Source: Brachynemurus nebulosus (taxonomy: Eukaryota > Arthropoda > Insecta > Neuroptera > Myrmeleontidae). Taken from it: a DNA stretch of 64,000 nt. Shown in pieces: positions 22,360 to 43,790 of this stretch. Within the stretch, counting starts at the first letter, position 1. Every line of letters begins with the position of its first letter. Position numbers and translations under genes: made by a program. Under the pieces are notes generated by a model. The model was given only the letters and a program-made list of their open reading frames with translations. It was not told the origin of the DNA and did no database searches. The stretch lies in the NCBI GenBank assembly GCA_035578155.1, contig JAPWDM010000008.1, positions 10,001 to 74,000 of the forward strand, given 5' to 3'.

Positions 22360-22980
22360 AAGTACCTTTAGTTAAAGGGTCTTTAAAATTATAAAGGTAA
22401 AACCAACTGTAATTAAAAACTTTTTTAAAGAATTTTTACCTATATTTTAGTCATTGAGTACTGAATCTAACATATTATGTTTCCTAGAGATATCACAGAC
22501 ATTAAATTGTGAAGCATGACTCCATTTTATTAAACCCAATTTGTCACCACGGAGACTTGTTTATAAATATTAGATAAACCATTAAATTAATGATTTGACT
22601 GCCATTAAAGTAATCACATCAGTCAATGTATTTGTAATACACAACATTCTCTCTAGTTGATTCTGTCCTCAATGATTTTAATTAAATGTAACTATGGAAA
22701 CTAAAAGTTGCAACGTAAAATCAACGGACAGTATTCAACAGGTAGAAATGTCAAAAAAGTTGGATAAGACTAAAAATCAGTAATTCTAGTTTTGAGCGAA
22801 TTTAGGACAAAACGAATTATACAATATTGCATTGTGATCAAGGTTATACACATAAGCAAAATATGAAAATTTATGAAGTTGTGTAAATTCTGATTGCAAG
22901 ATTTGATCTAAACAAACAAACTAACATAGCACGTTAAATAAAAGCTTTAAAAATAAAGCACTTTTATATTTTTCACTCTG
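22360..22980. other. Spacer between polycystin and RpS6, nothing recognised
   Basis: AT-rich DNA without frames or inverted repeats that I can support. The two genes converge here. Confidence 0.5.
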
Positions 22981-22981
22981 T

Positions 22982-22987
22982 TTTATT
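22982..22987 (-). terminator. Poly(A) signal of RpS6
   Basis: AATAAA on the minus strand about 20 nt after the RpS6 stop codon, implying a very short 3' UTR as usual for ribosomal protein genes. Confidence 0.65.
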
Positions 22988-23007
22988 AATTTTTTTACAA
23001 ATTATAA

Positions 23008-24154
23008 TTATTTGGCGCCACTTTGTGTGGATGATTTTGAATCACGCATCGAAGCCGAGCGACGCCGTTTCAATTCTTCCTGTCGCCGTGCTTTAGATTC
23101 CTTCTTACGTTGAGCTAATAACTTAGCATAATCAGCAGCCTGTTCTTTACGTCTTAAGCAACGTTTCTTTTTCAAAGCTAAGCGGTGACGTTTTCGCTGT
23201 AAATAAAATAAATTTTCTTAAGAATACTGAATTTATATTTTGTGAAAATTGAAAATTTACTAACCTGTAATGTAACTGGTGTAATTAAACGTTGAATTTT
23301 TGGGGCCTTGTAACGAATTTTCTTGCCTTCTTTTTGAGGTAAAGGTCTTTTAACAACATACTGACGAACATCATCTTCTTTACTCAGATTGAACAGTTTA
23401 CGAATTTTGCTTGCTCTTTTTGGTCCCAAACGTCGTGGAATTGTCGTATCCGTAAGACCAGCAATGTCCTAAAACGATAAGCGTTAGATAAAACGTTGGT
23501 AAAACAAGTTAATTAAAATAAAATGCAACCTGATCGCCTTTACGAACAACCACTAATGCCAAAACACTAAGATTTGAATCGACAATGCAACCTCGAACGG
23601 ATTTGCGTTTCCTTTCACCATCACGGCGGGGTCTATAACAGGAATGACCTTTTGAAAGAAGTAAACGAACACGACCTAAAAAATATAAAATAAAACAAAA
23701 AAATAGCAAAATAATAATCGAAAATTTTACAGATTTACGTAAAATCACACACTTACCGTTTGTTAGAACACCCTGTTTCATCGGGAAACCTTGTTTGTCA
23801 TTTCCTCCAGATATACGAAGAACATAACCTTTCCATTCATCACCTAAATTATCCGCTTCAACCTCGGCTCCCATTCGTTTCTCATAGAAAATACGGAGCT
23901 TATGCTCATCCACAATTTCGAATAGCTTCTGACATCCCGTTGCGGGATACGATACGTTAAGCTGTAAAAACAAAATTGTACAATTACCAATTACATGTGA
24001 ATACAACAAAATAAATCTATAGCATCATAAATAATTATGATAATTATTTTGTCGTAATAATTTCACTTAATAATTAAAATTTATAATTTACAGTTATTTT
24101 TTAGATTTTTAAAGTATTATAATAAGGAAAAAATAATTTATAAATTACCTTCAT
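23008..24154 (-). CDS. RpS6: 40S ribosomal protein S6 (eS6), complete, five coding exons
   Basis: Coding exons on the minus strand: 24154-24149 (Met-Lys only), 23961-23757, 23675-23530, 23468-23265, 23196-23008. They total 750 nt, 249 codons plus TAA, the same length as human RPS6. Phases match at every GT-AG junction. Diagnostic segments are [74 protein letters not shown] and the basic C-terminal helix ending [13 protein letters not shown], where the RRRSAS serines correspond to the S6-kinase sites of the TOR pathway. The protein is part of the small ribosomal subunit. The two-codon first exon is typical of the family's 5' gene structure. Confidence 0.98.
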
Positions 24155-24222
24155 TTTAACAACACGCAATCATTAAACAGCCATACACGGGAGCCGTTTA
24201 TCATAGAGACTGTTTACATCTC

Positions 24223-24231
24223 AAAAAGAAG
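24223..24231 (-). promoter_or_regulatory. TOP-like pyrimidine tract at the probable RpS6 start
   Basis: CTTCTTTTT on the minus strand, 69 nt upstream of the RpS6 ATG. Ribosomal protein mRNAs usually begin at a C followed by pyrimidines (TOP motif, TOR-controlled translation). The transcription start is inferred, not seen. Confidence 0.4.
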
Positions 24232-24299
24232 TTAAGTTAGTAGAGTAGGTACATATGAGGTACATATTCTATTACTTTGACTAGTAGTAGAGGATGATC

Positions 24300-24515
24300 G
24301 TGTTCCATTTAGGAAACACAAACGACACTGTGTAACACAGTGCTCTACTTTTTTCATAAAAAAAACTAATTTTTTTTAAATATTTATTGTAAAACACATT
24401 TTAATTGCTTTCAGATGCAAAATTTTGCAATAAAATTTAAACAAATTAGTATTTTTTTAAAAAAACAAATGCACTGTTTTACACGGTGTCGTTTATCTTT
24501 CCTTAATGGAACATG
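24300..24515 (-). mobile_element. Inverted-repeat MITE just upstream of RpS6
   Basis: GTTCCATTTAGGAAACACAA with ACGACACTGTGTAACACAGTGC follow-on mirrors the right end (reverse complement GTTCCATTAAGGAAAGATAA then ACGACACCGTGTAAAACAGTGC). About 45 bp per arm, 216 bp in total. It starts about 70 bp from the probable RpS6 start site. Confidence 0.7.
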
Positions 24516-25243
24516 GCCAATATGAGTTGTAGAAGTAATTTTGTAGGTATAATAGCTGGCGTTCCAGACGAAAATTTTGTTAGCTCACCATTACAAACCA
24601 GAGGGCACGCATTCAAAAAATTAATATACCGTAGTTTGGGGTGAATCGGAACGATTTTCAACTTTGTCATCGATTTTCATAGTTTTTTCGATTTACTAGA
24701 CGATACAAAATAGATTGATATTGTTTCCGGTGATTTATTTTTCATATTTACCATTTGAAAAATCCACTTTCGTTTTTATTTAGCTAGAAAATTAAAAAAA
24801 GTTAGGCGTTTCCATTCACCCCGCACTTCGGGGGTGTCGGGGAACGAATGAGGGGTCAATAGGAATTTTGAACATGGCTGTCCAGTTTGTCTATAAAATG
24901 GTAGCAATAGCTGATAAATTAATTTTACTGGTAGGAGAATGAAAAAAAAAAAAACAAAAAAATATGCATATATCTTAAACTTAACCTCTTCGATATAATC
25001 GTTCGACAAATAAAAACCATTTGTACGTATGTGTCACGCTTACATTACAATATATTTAACACATTTTGTTGGTACTAACCTATCTCATGTACGTTATGTA
25101 TACTAATGTATCTTTGTACACGTCTCACTTTTATTCGAAGTTTGTAATAAATTTATTTCTACATATTTTATTATTAACAAGCCTTCTAGAATACTCTTAA
25201 AATTATGCGATATTAAACATCTTAAACAAAACATCTAGTGTAT

Positions 25244-25816
25244 TGTTACGAACCGGTGTTTTGGTTATTATTATAGTAAAATATTTTGTTTATTATTGTA
25301 TTAATAATAAACAGTAATGAAATACATATTTATGTAATATTAATAAATAATAACAAACACGTTATATTGACAAGCACCGATTTATATGCAAAATCGCTGA
25401 CCACAGCTAATATGTATAAGCAGGTCAGCACATAGGTATAAATGGACAGCTGTTTGTCAGTACAATCATCAGACGATTGGCATTAGCTGGTCGGATGATC
25501 CAATGGTCTCACGACCATTGTAATCATCATTCCCGGGTTACAATAGTTACGGGTAAGCTCTTCCTAAATCATGGGGATATATTAAATCATGGGAATATAT
25601 TAAATTTTAGACTTAGGTTAAGTTCAGTGTATAATTTCCAGTCTATTTCTTTGTAAATATACTTTTATACTTTTATAATAAACCTATGGACTATTCTTGT
25701 CTTACCCTACCATGCAGCCATCATGGTTCAATCAGAACCAAGAGTTCGGACCCATCCGCTCGGGGTCCACGCTATCGCTACTAGGATTCTAGCATTAAGG
25801 CCTCCCATGCGTAACA
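25244..25816 (+). repeat. 5' LTR
   Basis: 573 bp, starts TG and ends CA with 7-bp inverted tips TGTTACG/CGTAACA. I saw no difference from the 3' LTR when reading them side by side. AATAAA-like signals occur near 25678. Confidence 0.93.
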
Positions 25817-25817
25817 T

Positions 25818-25835
25818 TGGTGGCAGCGGTGGGAT
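25818..25835 (+). promoter_or_regulatory. Probable tRNA primer-binding site
   Basis: TGGTGGCAGCGGTGGGAT directly follows the 5' LTR by one base, the expected place of the primer-binding site. The priming tRNA was not identified. Confidence 0.6.
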
Positions 25836-26794
25836 GATGGTTCAATGGTAGGGCTTAAACAAAGGTTAGGTAAACGGGTTTATTTTATTTTTAGGGAATC
25901 ATTCTTTTCTTAATTATATTATATTTCGGATCATTTGGTATTTCTTTTTAAATAACATAGGCAAGAATTTTTTTATTCATTATAGGAGTCAGCAAATATT
26001 TTTTCAATGTCAAATAAAATGTATGTGTAGGCATTCACGCGATTAAAAACATATAGAGGTATCAGGTATCATATACGTTTTATCATCTTAACAATTAAAA
26101 ACATTTGGGAAACTAAACGCGTATTAAATTTATTTATTAAAAGGGACGGGTTCACTATTTTTTTTTTAAGGGGTTCACTATTTTTTTCACTAAAATTAAC
26201 AAAATAAAGGGGATATAAGGAAACCACAAGCTAACAAGGAAAGGGACAGGAAAAGGTTCAACAAAGAATCGGGCTCACTACTGTGGAAATGTTCATCAGG
26301 GAAATATTATTTATACGGTAAAAGGGATATTTTATAATATAACTAATAAATAACGATCAGGGATAATTAGATAACCGGGTTCATTACCAGTAATATATGA
26401 AAAATGGAATAAGTACATAAGGAAACCTCAAAACTAACCGGGGGAAAGACCAGGAAGGGTTCAACCAATAAAAATCGGGCTTACTACAATAGAAGAAACC
26501 ATTAGGGGAAATATTGTCGGTCTGGGCAGATAACAAATGGATGGAATGAATAACTCCAGGAAAAACCATCGACTCCAGGGACCACCGGGACTACGACCAA
26601 AACAGCAGGATCACGATCGTCACCAATTCGGGCAAAATTGCATGGCGATCAGGAACAATCGGTTGCCCACCGTATCGTTCCGCCCCATAAAGGGTAGTAC
26701 TATACCCGCCAGATCCAGAGCTAATGGTGTAGCGCTCCGGTACCTCAACGATGGAACAGTCCGATTGGGACATGCAAAGCCATGACTCCAAGGT

Positions 26795-27385
26795 GTCAAT
26801 TAAAGGAATACAAAAGGAAGAATTCAAGGGAATTCAAATAAAGGAATACAAAAGGAAGAATTCAAGGGAATTTAATTAAAGGGATACAAAAAGAAGAATT
26901 CAAGGGAATTCAAATAAAGGAATACAAAAGGAAGAATTCAAGGGAATTCCATTAAAGGAATACAAAAGGAAGAATTCAAGGGAATTCAATTAAAGGACTA
27001 CAAAAGGAAGAATTCAAGGGAATTCAATTAAAGGAATACAAAAGGAAGAATTCAAGGGAATTCAATTAAAGGAATACAAAAGGAAGAATTCAAGGGAATT
27101 CATTTAAAGGAATACAAAAGAAAGAATTCAAGGGAATTCAAATAAAGGAATACAAAAGGAAGAATTCAAGGGAATTCAATTAAAGGGATACAAAAAGAAG
27201 AATTCAAGGGAATTCAAATAAAGGAATACAAAAGGAAGAATTCAAGGGAATTCAATTAAAGGAATACAAAAAGAAGAATTCAAGGGAATTCATTCAAAGG
27301 GATACAAAAAGAAGAATTGAAGGGAATTCAATTAAAGGAATACAAAAAGAAGAATTCAAGGGAATTCATTTAAAATGAAGAATTC
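26795..27385 (+). repeat. 38-bp minisatellite inside the LTR element
   Basis: About 15 tandem copies of a unit like AATTCAAGGGAATTCAATTA + AAGGAATACAAAAGGAAG, with few substitutions. Each unit carries two GAATTC sites. No coding sense in any frame across the array. Confidence 0.92.
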
Positions 27386-28353
27386 AAGGGCGAATTCGAT
27401 TCAAGGGGGAATTCTAGGACGAATTCCATTAAAAAGGGGACACTCAAGGACGAACTCAAGGATGGACTCACCGGAAAAACCACAAAGAGGGATTCCAAGG
27501 GAAATATCATCAGAGAGGAATTTTGGAGTATTCAAAGGAAGTTTCTGAAGAAAAATGGGAATAAAAGAAAAAGGCAGAACAAGGAAGCCGACCGACAAAA
27601 GGGAAATTAAAATCGAAAACGATGGGAATATAAAAACTTTACGGGTATATTTTATTAAGCACCAATCAAGGATATAAAAATATAATGCAAGGGAGGAAAA
27701 CTCACAGAATACGGGTCAAAAGGATTCATCGGGGGAAGGAGACATTTGGACCACATGGAACAACTGAGAGATGGTTAATGGTTGGTGCCGAAGGAAGTTG
27801 ATACAGAAATAAGCCAGTCCATGGTATGCCATATAGGCACTACGGATACTGTCTGTCCAGTCACGGGACACGTTAATACTGGAAATGTATCGGGAGCAAG
27901 GCAACCCAAGGACGAACCACAGCAGAAGGAACTTTTCTGGAACGACTAGGATCAACCAATTGGCCACCTCACCCGGAACTCAAAAGAGGAGGATAAGGTC
28001 CCAAAGGAAAGATACATAGACGCGAGGAGAGGCAATACCAAGACGGCTCCCGACGGAAAGAAGAGGAAAGAACGTTAATGGAGGCGCCGAAGGATGAAAC
28101 CGTAGAAGCGACCCCTTGTCCGAGTTAGAAGATTGGAATAACGGCTCGAAAAGGAGATAGAAGACTTATTACTTATTAAACACTTATTACTATGTTTGTA
28201 CTACCTGTTGATTTCCTTTCAAATGTAACGTTTACCTGGTTTCTTTATTAAGGGGGGATTTTAACAGTTTTAGGAAGATGCAAAAGGCCACTTTTTTTTC
28301 CGAAAAGGCTGGTTCCTCAAATGAGTAACCATCTTTTTCGCAGAAGGGAGTGT

Positions 28354-28926
28354 TGTTACGAACCGGTGTTTTGGTTATTATTATAGTAAAATATTTTGTT
28401 TATTATTGTATTAATAATAAACAGTAATGAAATACATATTTATGTAATATTAATAAATAATAACAAACACGTTATATTGACAAGCACCGATTTATATGCA
28501 AAATCGCTGACCACAGCTAATATGTATAAGCAGGTCAGCACATAGGTATAAATGGACAGCTGTTTGTCAGTACAATCATCAGACGATTGGCATTAGCTGG
28601 TCGGATGATCCAATGGTCTCACGACCATTGTAATCATCATTCCCGGGTTACAATAGTTACGGGTAAGCTCTTCCTAAATCATGGGGATATATTAAATCAT
28701 GGGAATATATTAAATTTTAGACTTAGGTTAAGTTCAGTGTATAATTTCCAGTCTATTTCTTTGTAAATATACTTTTATACTTTTATAATAAACCTATGGA
28801 CTATTCTTGTCTTACCCTACCATGCAGCCATCATGGTTCAATCAGAACCAAGAGTTCGGACCCATCCGCTCGGGGTCCACGCTATCGCTACTAGGATTCT
28901 AGCATTAAGGCCTCCCATGCGTAACA
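28354..28926 (+). repeat. 3' LTR
   Basis: 573 bp, same sequence as the 5' LTR by eye, followed by the GTAT duplication at 28927-28930. Confidence 0.93.
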
Positions 28927-29080
28927 GTATTAAAATAAATATAAACTTATTTACATTCCATATTTAACACATTTTTTCAATTGAACAAAAATATAAGTAA
29001 CATATACGTACTAATTTTGAATTATAATGATCTAAATATTCGTAAAATTTTGGTTAGCCCTGGTACGTCATTCCAGAGTG

Positions 29081-29190
29081 GTTCCCATTCTGACTCTAGC
29101 GTTCCTATTGATCTGATACACGTTCCTATTCATGCTGCATGCGTTCCGATTGCCCCTGTTTTCGTTCCCAGTGATCCCTAATCTTGGTCC
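29081..29190 (+). repeat. Phased array of GTTCC(T/C/G)ATT motifs
   Basis: GTTCC starts at 29081, 29101, 29122, 29143 and 29164, with a variant GGTCC at 29186: steps of 20-22 bp. The following bases are mostly (T/C)ATTGA or (T/C)ATTCA. The sequence between motifs is not conserved, so this is not a simple tandem duplication. It lies in the right arm of the DNA transposon. Confidence 0.75.
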
Positions 29191-30277
29191 TATTCACCCC
29201 AATTAGTAATTTGGACAAATATGCAAAATGTCTGTAAACAATTGGCATAATTTTACATATTTTGAATAAATAAAGGATCCAGTTTTCTAGATTTACAACC
29301 TTTTTGAACATAAACACAGTTTAAGCAAATTACGAAGCAGCTTTTGATAACCTAATTTTTGTGCCATTTTACTACTGATTTTTGACATTTAATTTTTTCA
29401 TAATTTTATTAGTTTTAACATTAATTAAATTTATTTTATATTCTTTATTAATTTTAATTCATGTAGGAATCAAATACAGCCGTCTTTAAGGTAAAAACTA
29501 AAAAATTACAGTAATTAAAAGAAATTATTTGTTTTGTTCCTATTCGTACCCAAATTCCTATACACCCCGTTTGACCGGTACATTATATGTTAAACAACAA
29601 TTTCTAACATGGTGACTGATTATTTTCATTCCATAATTTTTAAATGTGGCTGTACTTCAGAAATTAAGTATTTATACCGTGAAAAACCGTGAAAAAATAT
29701 TTAACGTGCATTAATTTTTGAATTAGAGCCCTCTGGTTTGTAACGGTGAAAGCTCCATTAGCTAACGTTAGGCTAACAAAATTTTCGTCTGGAACGCCAG
29801 CATACTTACTAGATAATTGCTAATTTTGTCGATTTTGTCTAAAGTTAGCGTTAGTGAGAGAAATCAGACAGGCGGGTGAATAGGAACTAAATGGAAAATG
29901 TTATTCATAAGTTCGTTTAAAAACGCTAGACGTAAATGCTAACATATATCCTTCTTCAATTATAGTAGAATAATTATTCTTTCGAGTAACAATAGTGACT
30001 AAGCTTGAAATTGGAAAAAAATATTAAAAAATCAATTTAGATTGACATCTTCAAATACTACTATTTTTTTTTTAAAAAATACTTTATCTAAAATCTATTT
30101 ATTTTGGTGCTCTTATGAATAAATTGTTACTTAATCGAAATTTTAATCATTTTGAAACATATATGAGAAAAGAAAATTGTAAACTTTTAGTTATTTTTAT
30201 TTTCTTAAGAGGAAATTATGAGGACTTGACATTTGGATTAAGTTCGATATTATTAGGGGGCGACAAAGAGGTGAATA

Positions 30278-30608
30278 GGAACATAATATGAGTTAATAGG
30301 GACACTATACCAGTTATAAAGGGACAATTGTGGGGTGATTAGGGACGGTTAAAGAATGTATTGCAACATAGAACAGAACACTTTTAAAGCTGTCAGGTCA
30401 TTCGATATTTTTATAAACACATTCAGCATGATATTTCTATACTTAAAATTGTATGTTTTATTTCTACACAAAATCATTAACTATTATTCCTTTTTTGGAT
30501 ATATAATTATCCATAATTATATTGTATTTCAGTTTCAATTTTTGTCGGCCCTACGGATCATTCCCATTCACCTTTTTTTATCGTCTCTTTTGACCCCAAA
30601 TTACCATA
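30278..30608 (+). mobile_element. Related transposon end with an inverted phased array
   Basis: GGAAC or GGGAC (reverse complement of the 29081 motif) starts at 30278, 30299, 30321 and 30342, spaced 21-22 bp. Near 30588-30606 the sequence TTTTGACCCCAAATTACC resembles the right terminus at 29580 (reverse complement GGTAATTTGGGGTCA). A matching left end was not found, so the copy is partial. GGTGAATAGGAAC also occurs at 29875-29887. Confidence 0.5.
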
Positions 30609-31834
30609 GAGCAGAAATTACAAAATTTTTGCTATTTCTTAAAAAATCAGGGATAGGTATTTTCAAAAATTTTTGATCACTCTTATAAAGTGACCATTCT
30701 CGCGTAAATTTATTTATTTAGATGTGTTTGCAAATAATATCTATGTAATAAATTAAAATGGTAATATTTCAAAACCAAGAAGAGGTACTTGTCTTAAAAT
30801 ATCTACGAATGCAACACGAAATTGTACATTGCAATATTTATTTTATTTTATCAGTTATTGTTTAGTTTGTTTTTAATTTACAATTAATGAAATCATGTAA
30901 AGTAAATAAAGAATAATTTGTTATTTATGTTAACTTATAATACTCTTCTGATCCTTCCATGTATTTATTTTTATTTAAGATAGGTTCATAGGTACATTTT
31001 GTAATTTCTTTATGTTGGTAACATGTAAATGGAAAAAGTGCTTATGACGGCAAAGTGAAATCGTTATTTTTCCATAAGAAAATCTTAACATTGAAATGCA
31101 AATATTGTAAAATAAATTCAATTAACTGTATATTTCAATATAATAACAATGGTTTTAAAAATATTGTAATTTTTTATTGTACAGTCATTTGGTTATTGTG
31201 AATAATACTGTGGAAAATATTTTTGACAATCTAATATTATTTACATATATTATTATATACCTAATACACATACCTGTTTTCTTAAACTGACAGTGTAAGA
31301 AAATTTCAATATATCGTAAAAAGAAGATAAAAGAAAATGATTGACAAAATTGTATTAAAAAATTTGCATATGGAAATATCATAGTGTACGCATTATAAGA
31401 ATTTGGAAATAAAAATTAGATAAAGTTTTTTGAAATTAAAAGTCAAGGAAAAATTTAGATTGTGTACAATAATTTTATGAAGTATCGTACAATATTATTT
31501 TATTTTACGTGTAAGTTATTAATTTTTTTATTTTTATTAATTATTAGTAATTACTTATGTGGTTAAAGTAAGTTTTTTACTATTTAAATACCTACGTGTT
31601 ATTATACGACAAAGAAATAGGTTAGGCGATTTTTGTTGTCAAGATAAATTTGGGTTACTTTTTGGGTACATTTATATTTGCTGTCAAGTGTGTTTTTAAA
31701 TTATTTTCATTTATATTGTAATCGAATGATACTTATAAAATGTATTTATAAAATTTGACACTTTATTTTTGCTTGCAGCTTTAAATTAATAATGTTTAAT
31801 TTGAAAGTATTGAAACTGTTATTTTACTTTTCAG
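30609..31834. other. Csk upstream region, nothing recognised
   Basis: AT-rich DNA that should hold the Csk promoter and a noncoding first exon, since an acceptor (TTTTCAG) ends at 31834 just before the first coding exon. No promoter element can be assigned. Confidence 0.4.
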
Positions 31835-31861
31835 ATAATACGTTTTACGCGATATAAAGAA

Positions 31862-41356
<9,495 letters not shown>

Positions 41357-41421
41357 ATTTTGAGTTATTTAAAAATATATATATAGCGAAGCCAAATGTT
41401 ACCATAAGAGACAAATTTGTA

Positions 41422-41427
41422 AATAAA
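41422..41427 (+). terminator. Possible proximal Csk poly(A) signal
   Basis: AATAAA 66 nt after the Csk stop, just upstream of the GT microsatellite. Other AATAAA motifs further downstream could also be used. Confidence 0.4.
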
Positions 41428-41452
41428 CACAACTTTTTTTTTGAGTTATGTG

Positions 41453-41459
41453 TGCGTGT

Positions 41460-41523
<64 letters not shown>
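41453..41523 (+). repeat. (GT)n microsatellite
   Basis: About 35 GT units with one TTT interruption, in the Csk 3' region. Confidence 0.95.
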
Positions 41524-41528
<5 letters not shown>

Positions 41529-41529
41529 C

Positions 41530-43710
41530 AATTTTTATTATATTGATATTTATATTTATATGGACAATTGTAATTTGGATTGTTGCATGAAATGGTCTAA
41601 AACTCTAAAGTGACGTTTTTGTGGTGTGTTCGTTCATAGTAGAATTATTAGTAAATAATTATGGGATTGAAAAGAAATATATAAAACGTATTGAAATTAT
41701 TTAAAAAAATTTATAAAAGCCTACTAAATTAATATTAGTTTACAATATGAGTATCAAGTCATAATTTGCCTTTCTTTACAATTAAATACAATGTGTATGC
41801 CTATATTTTGGAGTCGGTAATCTTTCTTCCGTATCTTAAGACCCATTTTTAGAGTTATATTTATCAAAATAATTGCTTCAGAGTCGTAAAAATTGAAGCG
41901 TACCTATTTTTCTGATAAGTTTTTAGACAATTATGCATTAAAATGACCACAGATTGTAAAGTTGGAAAAAAAATGTAGTAAAACGTTTTTATTTGTACTT
42001 TTTGTTTTAAGTATGTTTATTCTAGTTTTGTTATAAATTATTTTATTTTTTATTTTTTTTATAAGAAGTAAATTTTAGAAATGTGTGCAAATAAAATGTG
42101 ATAATTATAACTACATAAAATATACCAAAATTTGAAATATTATACATATAAATTATATTTATATTTATTTAATTTATTTAATACTATAAATTTATATATT
42201 TAGTAATTGCGATTGGCAAATTTACTACTTATTAATTAATATAGTGTCTCGATAAAAAGAAAAATACAATCTAAATTTGTTCTCGAATTCTAATCTCGAT
42301 ATTCTTTATTTACTTCAACATTAAAAATTTGACGGTTCAGAGTATTTAGTTCAACATTAAAAAAAAAAAAAAAAAAAACCGGTCATATCTTTTAATGCAG
42401 AATCTTCTTTCTGGTCATCAAAAAAAAAAATATTACATTGTCACCGCATTCATATTAATGTGCTTAATTTCAGTTAAATTGATCGACGGGAAGTTGGCGA
42501 AAAATCTGTCACAAGATTTGATTGTTAGTAACAGCTATTTGAAATTAAATAATAATTGTTACGTGATTGAGGTTGTGAGTTGCATATTATACCCGAGCGA
42601 AAAAGTTACACATATTGGCCGCATAGCGGCGAGTGTGTAGTATGCGTTACAATCGAATTACATACTGTACTTTATCTACGACTAACATGAAATTCACAAT
42701 AAATAATATAAATTTGATATTACAATACATTAAAATTATGCAGAACTTGAAATTTACTAAAAACAAATGTCAACATTTAGTTATTAGATAAAAAATTTGT
42801 ACAAGTTATAATATAATTAATACACAATATAAAAATTAACAAAAATGTTGTACGTAAGCTGTGGTACTTTACACTCAGGCGTGTATGCTTACCAGCGTAT
42901 AGCGTACCTAAATAGTATTTTGTACACAATAAATAAACAATTTTATGGTAATCGTAGATAAAATTTTTTAATTAACAATTAATAGTTATTTAATTGAAAC
43001 CAGGTCTCGAGTAGCAATAGGTTTTCGGCCAAGTGCATTTTTGTGTGGACAGTGGAATGAGAATCGGTATTTTATACGGATCCTATTTAAATAGATGACG
43101 TCAGCAAATACTAAATTTTAAATTACTTCAAAAATTGAAAAATTTATTCGGAAATATCCTTTATATAAATTTTCAACCGTAGATTTACAATTAAAATGAA
43201 AATTAATTATTTATTTTATTTTTTTGTACTTATTATATATATATTCGTCCTTTTCATGCAACAATTTCAATATAGAAAAAATAACTCCGATTTATTTGTC
43301 ACATTTTTCCGGTAAATAAACTATGGTTAGAAAAAATAATTAGAAAATAAAAATAACAGCTAATTATTTTAATTATTCTTGTAAACTGAACGTGTATGGT
43401 TTAGTTTGTTATCAGTAAGTAAAACGTTTGATGTGTATTTTATTAATTTTTTTTTTATTTTTTGAAAAATTTTAATTTTATTAAATATAAGCAGATTATT
43501 TATATTTATTTTAATTTCCCAGTGATTTTATTAATATTTCTCTATTTTGTGTAAAAAAAAATTTTGTTTTGTTTTGTAATTTATTTTTAAAAAGAAGAAA
43601 AAGAAGTAATTACGAAAATGGCGTCCAGATATATCTGTTTACAAATTAGATAGTTTTCTAGGAATTATTACGAATGTGCACGAGCATTCTGTTTGTTGAC
43701 GTTTTTTTTA
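41530..43710. other. Csk 3' flank, no gene recognised
   Basis: AT-rich DNA with poly-A runs near 42360 and 42420. An 81-codon frame at 42395-42640 shows no conserved pattern. Part of this may be Csk 3' UTR. Confidence 0.4.
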
Positions 43711-43711
43711 T

Positions 43712-43714
<3 letters not shown>

Positions 43715-43788
<74 letters not shown>
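43715..43788 (+). repeat. (AT)n microsatellite
   Basis: About 37 uninterrupted AT units. Confidence 0.95.

Positions 43789-43790
<2 letters not shown>

Larger units (their letters stand above)
25244..28926 (+). mobile_element. Young non-autonomous LTR retrotransposon
   Basis: Two direct LTRs of 573 bp (TGTTACG...CGTAACA) enclose 2,537 bp. A 4-bp duplication GTAT flanks the element (25240-25243 and 28927-28930). Directly after the 5' LTR comes a primer-binding-site-like TTGGTGGCAGCGGTGGGA, and a purine-rich CAGAAGGGAG precedes the 3' LTR. The interior has no reverse transcriptase, protease or integrase frame; a short frame at 26537-26785 (82 codons) has no recognisable domain. Orientation is plus. 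It must borrow proteins from a related element. The 4-bp duplication fits the Ty3/gypsy group. Confidence 0.93.
24628..29580 (+). mobile_element. DNA transposon inserted in the family C MITE and itself carrying an LTR element
   Basis: Its left end ACCGTAGTTTGGGGTGAATC mirrors its right end (reverse complement ACCGGTCAAACGGGGTGTAT). Minus the nested LTR element it is about 1.26 kb and non-coding. It contains several GTTCC(T/C/G)ATT motifs and inverse copies near both ends, including a phased array at 29081-29190. The superfamily is not determined; the target duplication is unclear, perhaps two bases. Confidence 0.65.
24558..29798 (+). mobile_element. MITE family C copy split by later insertions
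   Basis: The left arm (24558-24627, GGCGTTCCAGACGAAAATTT...) and the right part (29581-29798, ending with the reverse complement GGAACGCC) together rebuild the MITE seen intact at 18967-19262. About 4.95 kb of foreign DNA lies between the two halves. Confidence 0.8.

Noticed and set aside
26537..26785. 82-codon frame inside the LTR element as gag
   Set aside because: No zinc knuckle, capsid pattern or conserved motif; too short to assign.
26795..27385. CRISPR array
   Set aside because: The units are contiguous 38-bp repeats without spacers, inside an LTR element of an insect.
42395..42640. 81-codon frame with a hydrophobic N-terminus downstream of Csk
   Set aside because: No Met-context or family support, flanked by A-runs; likely chance frame in AT-rich DNA.
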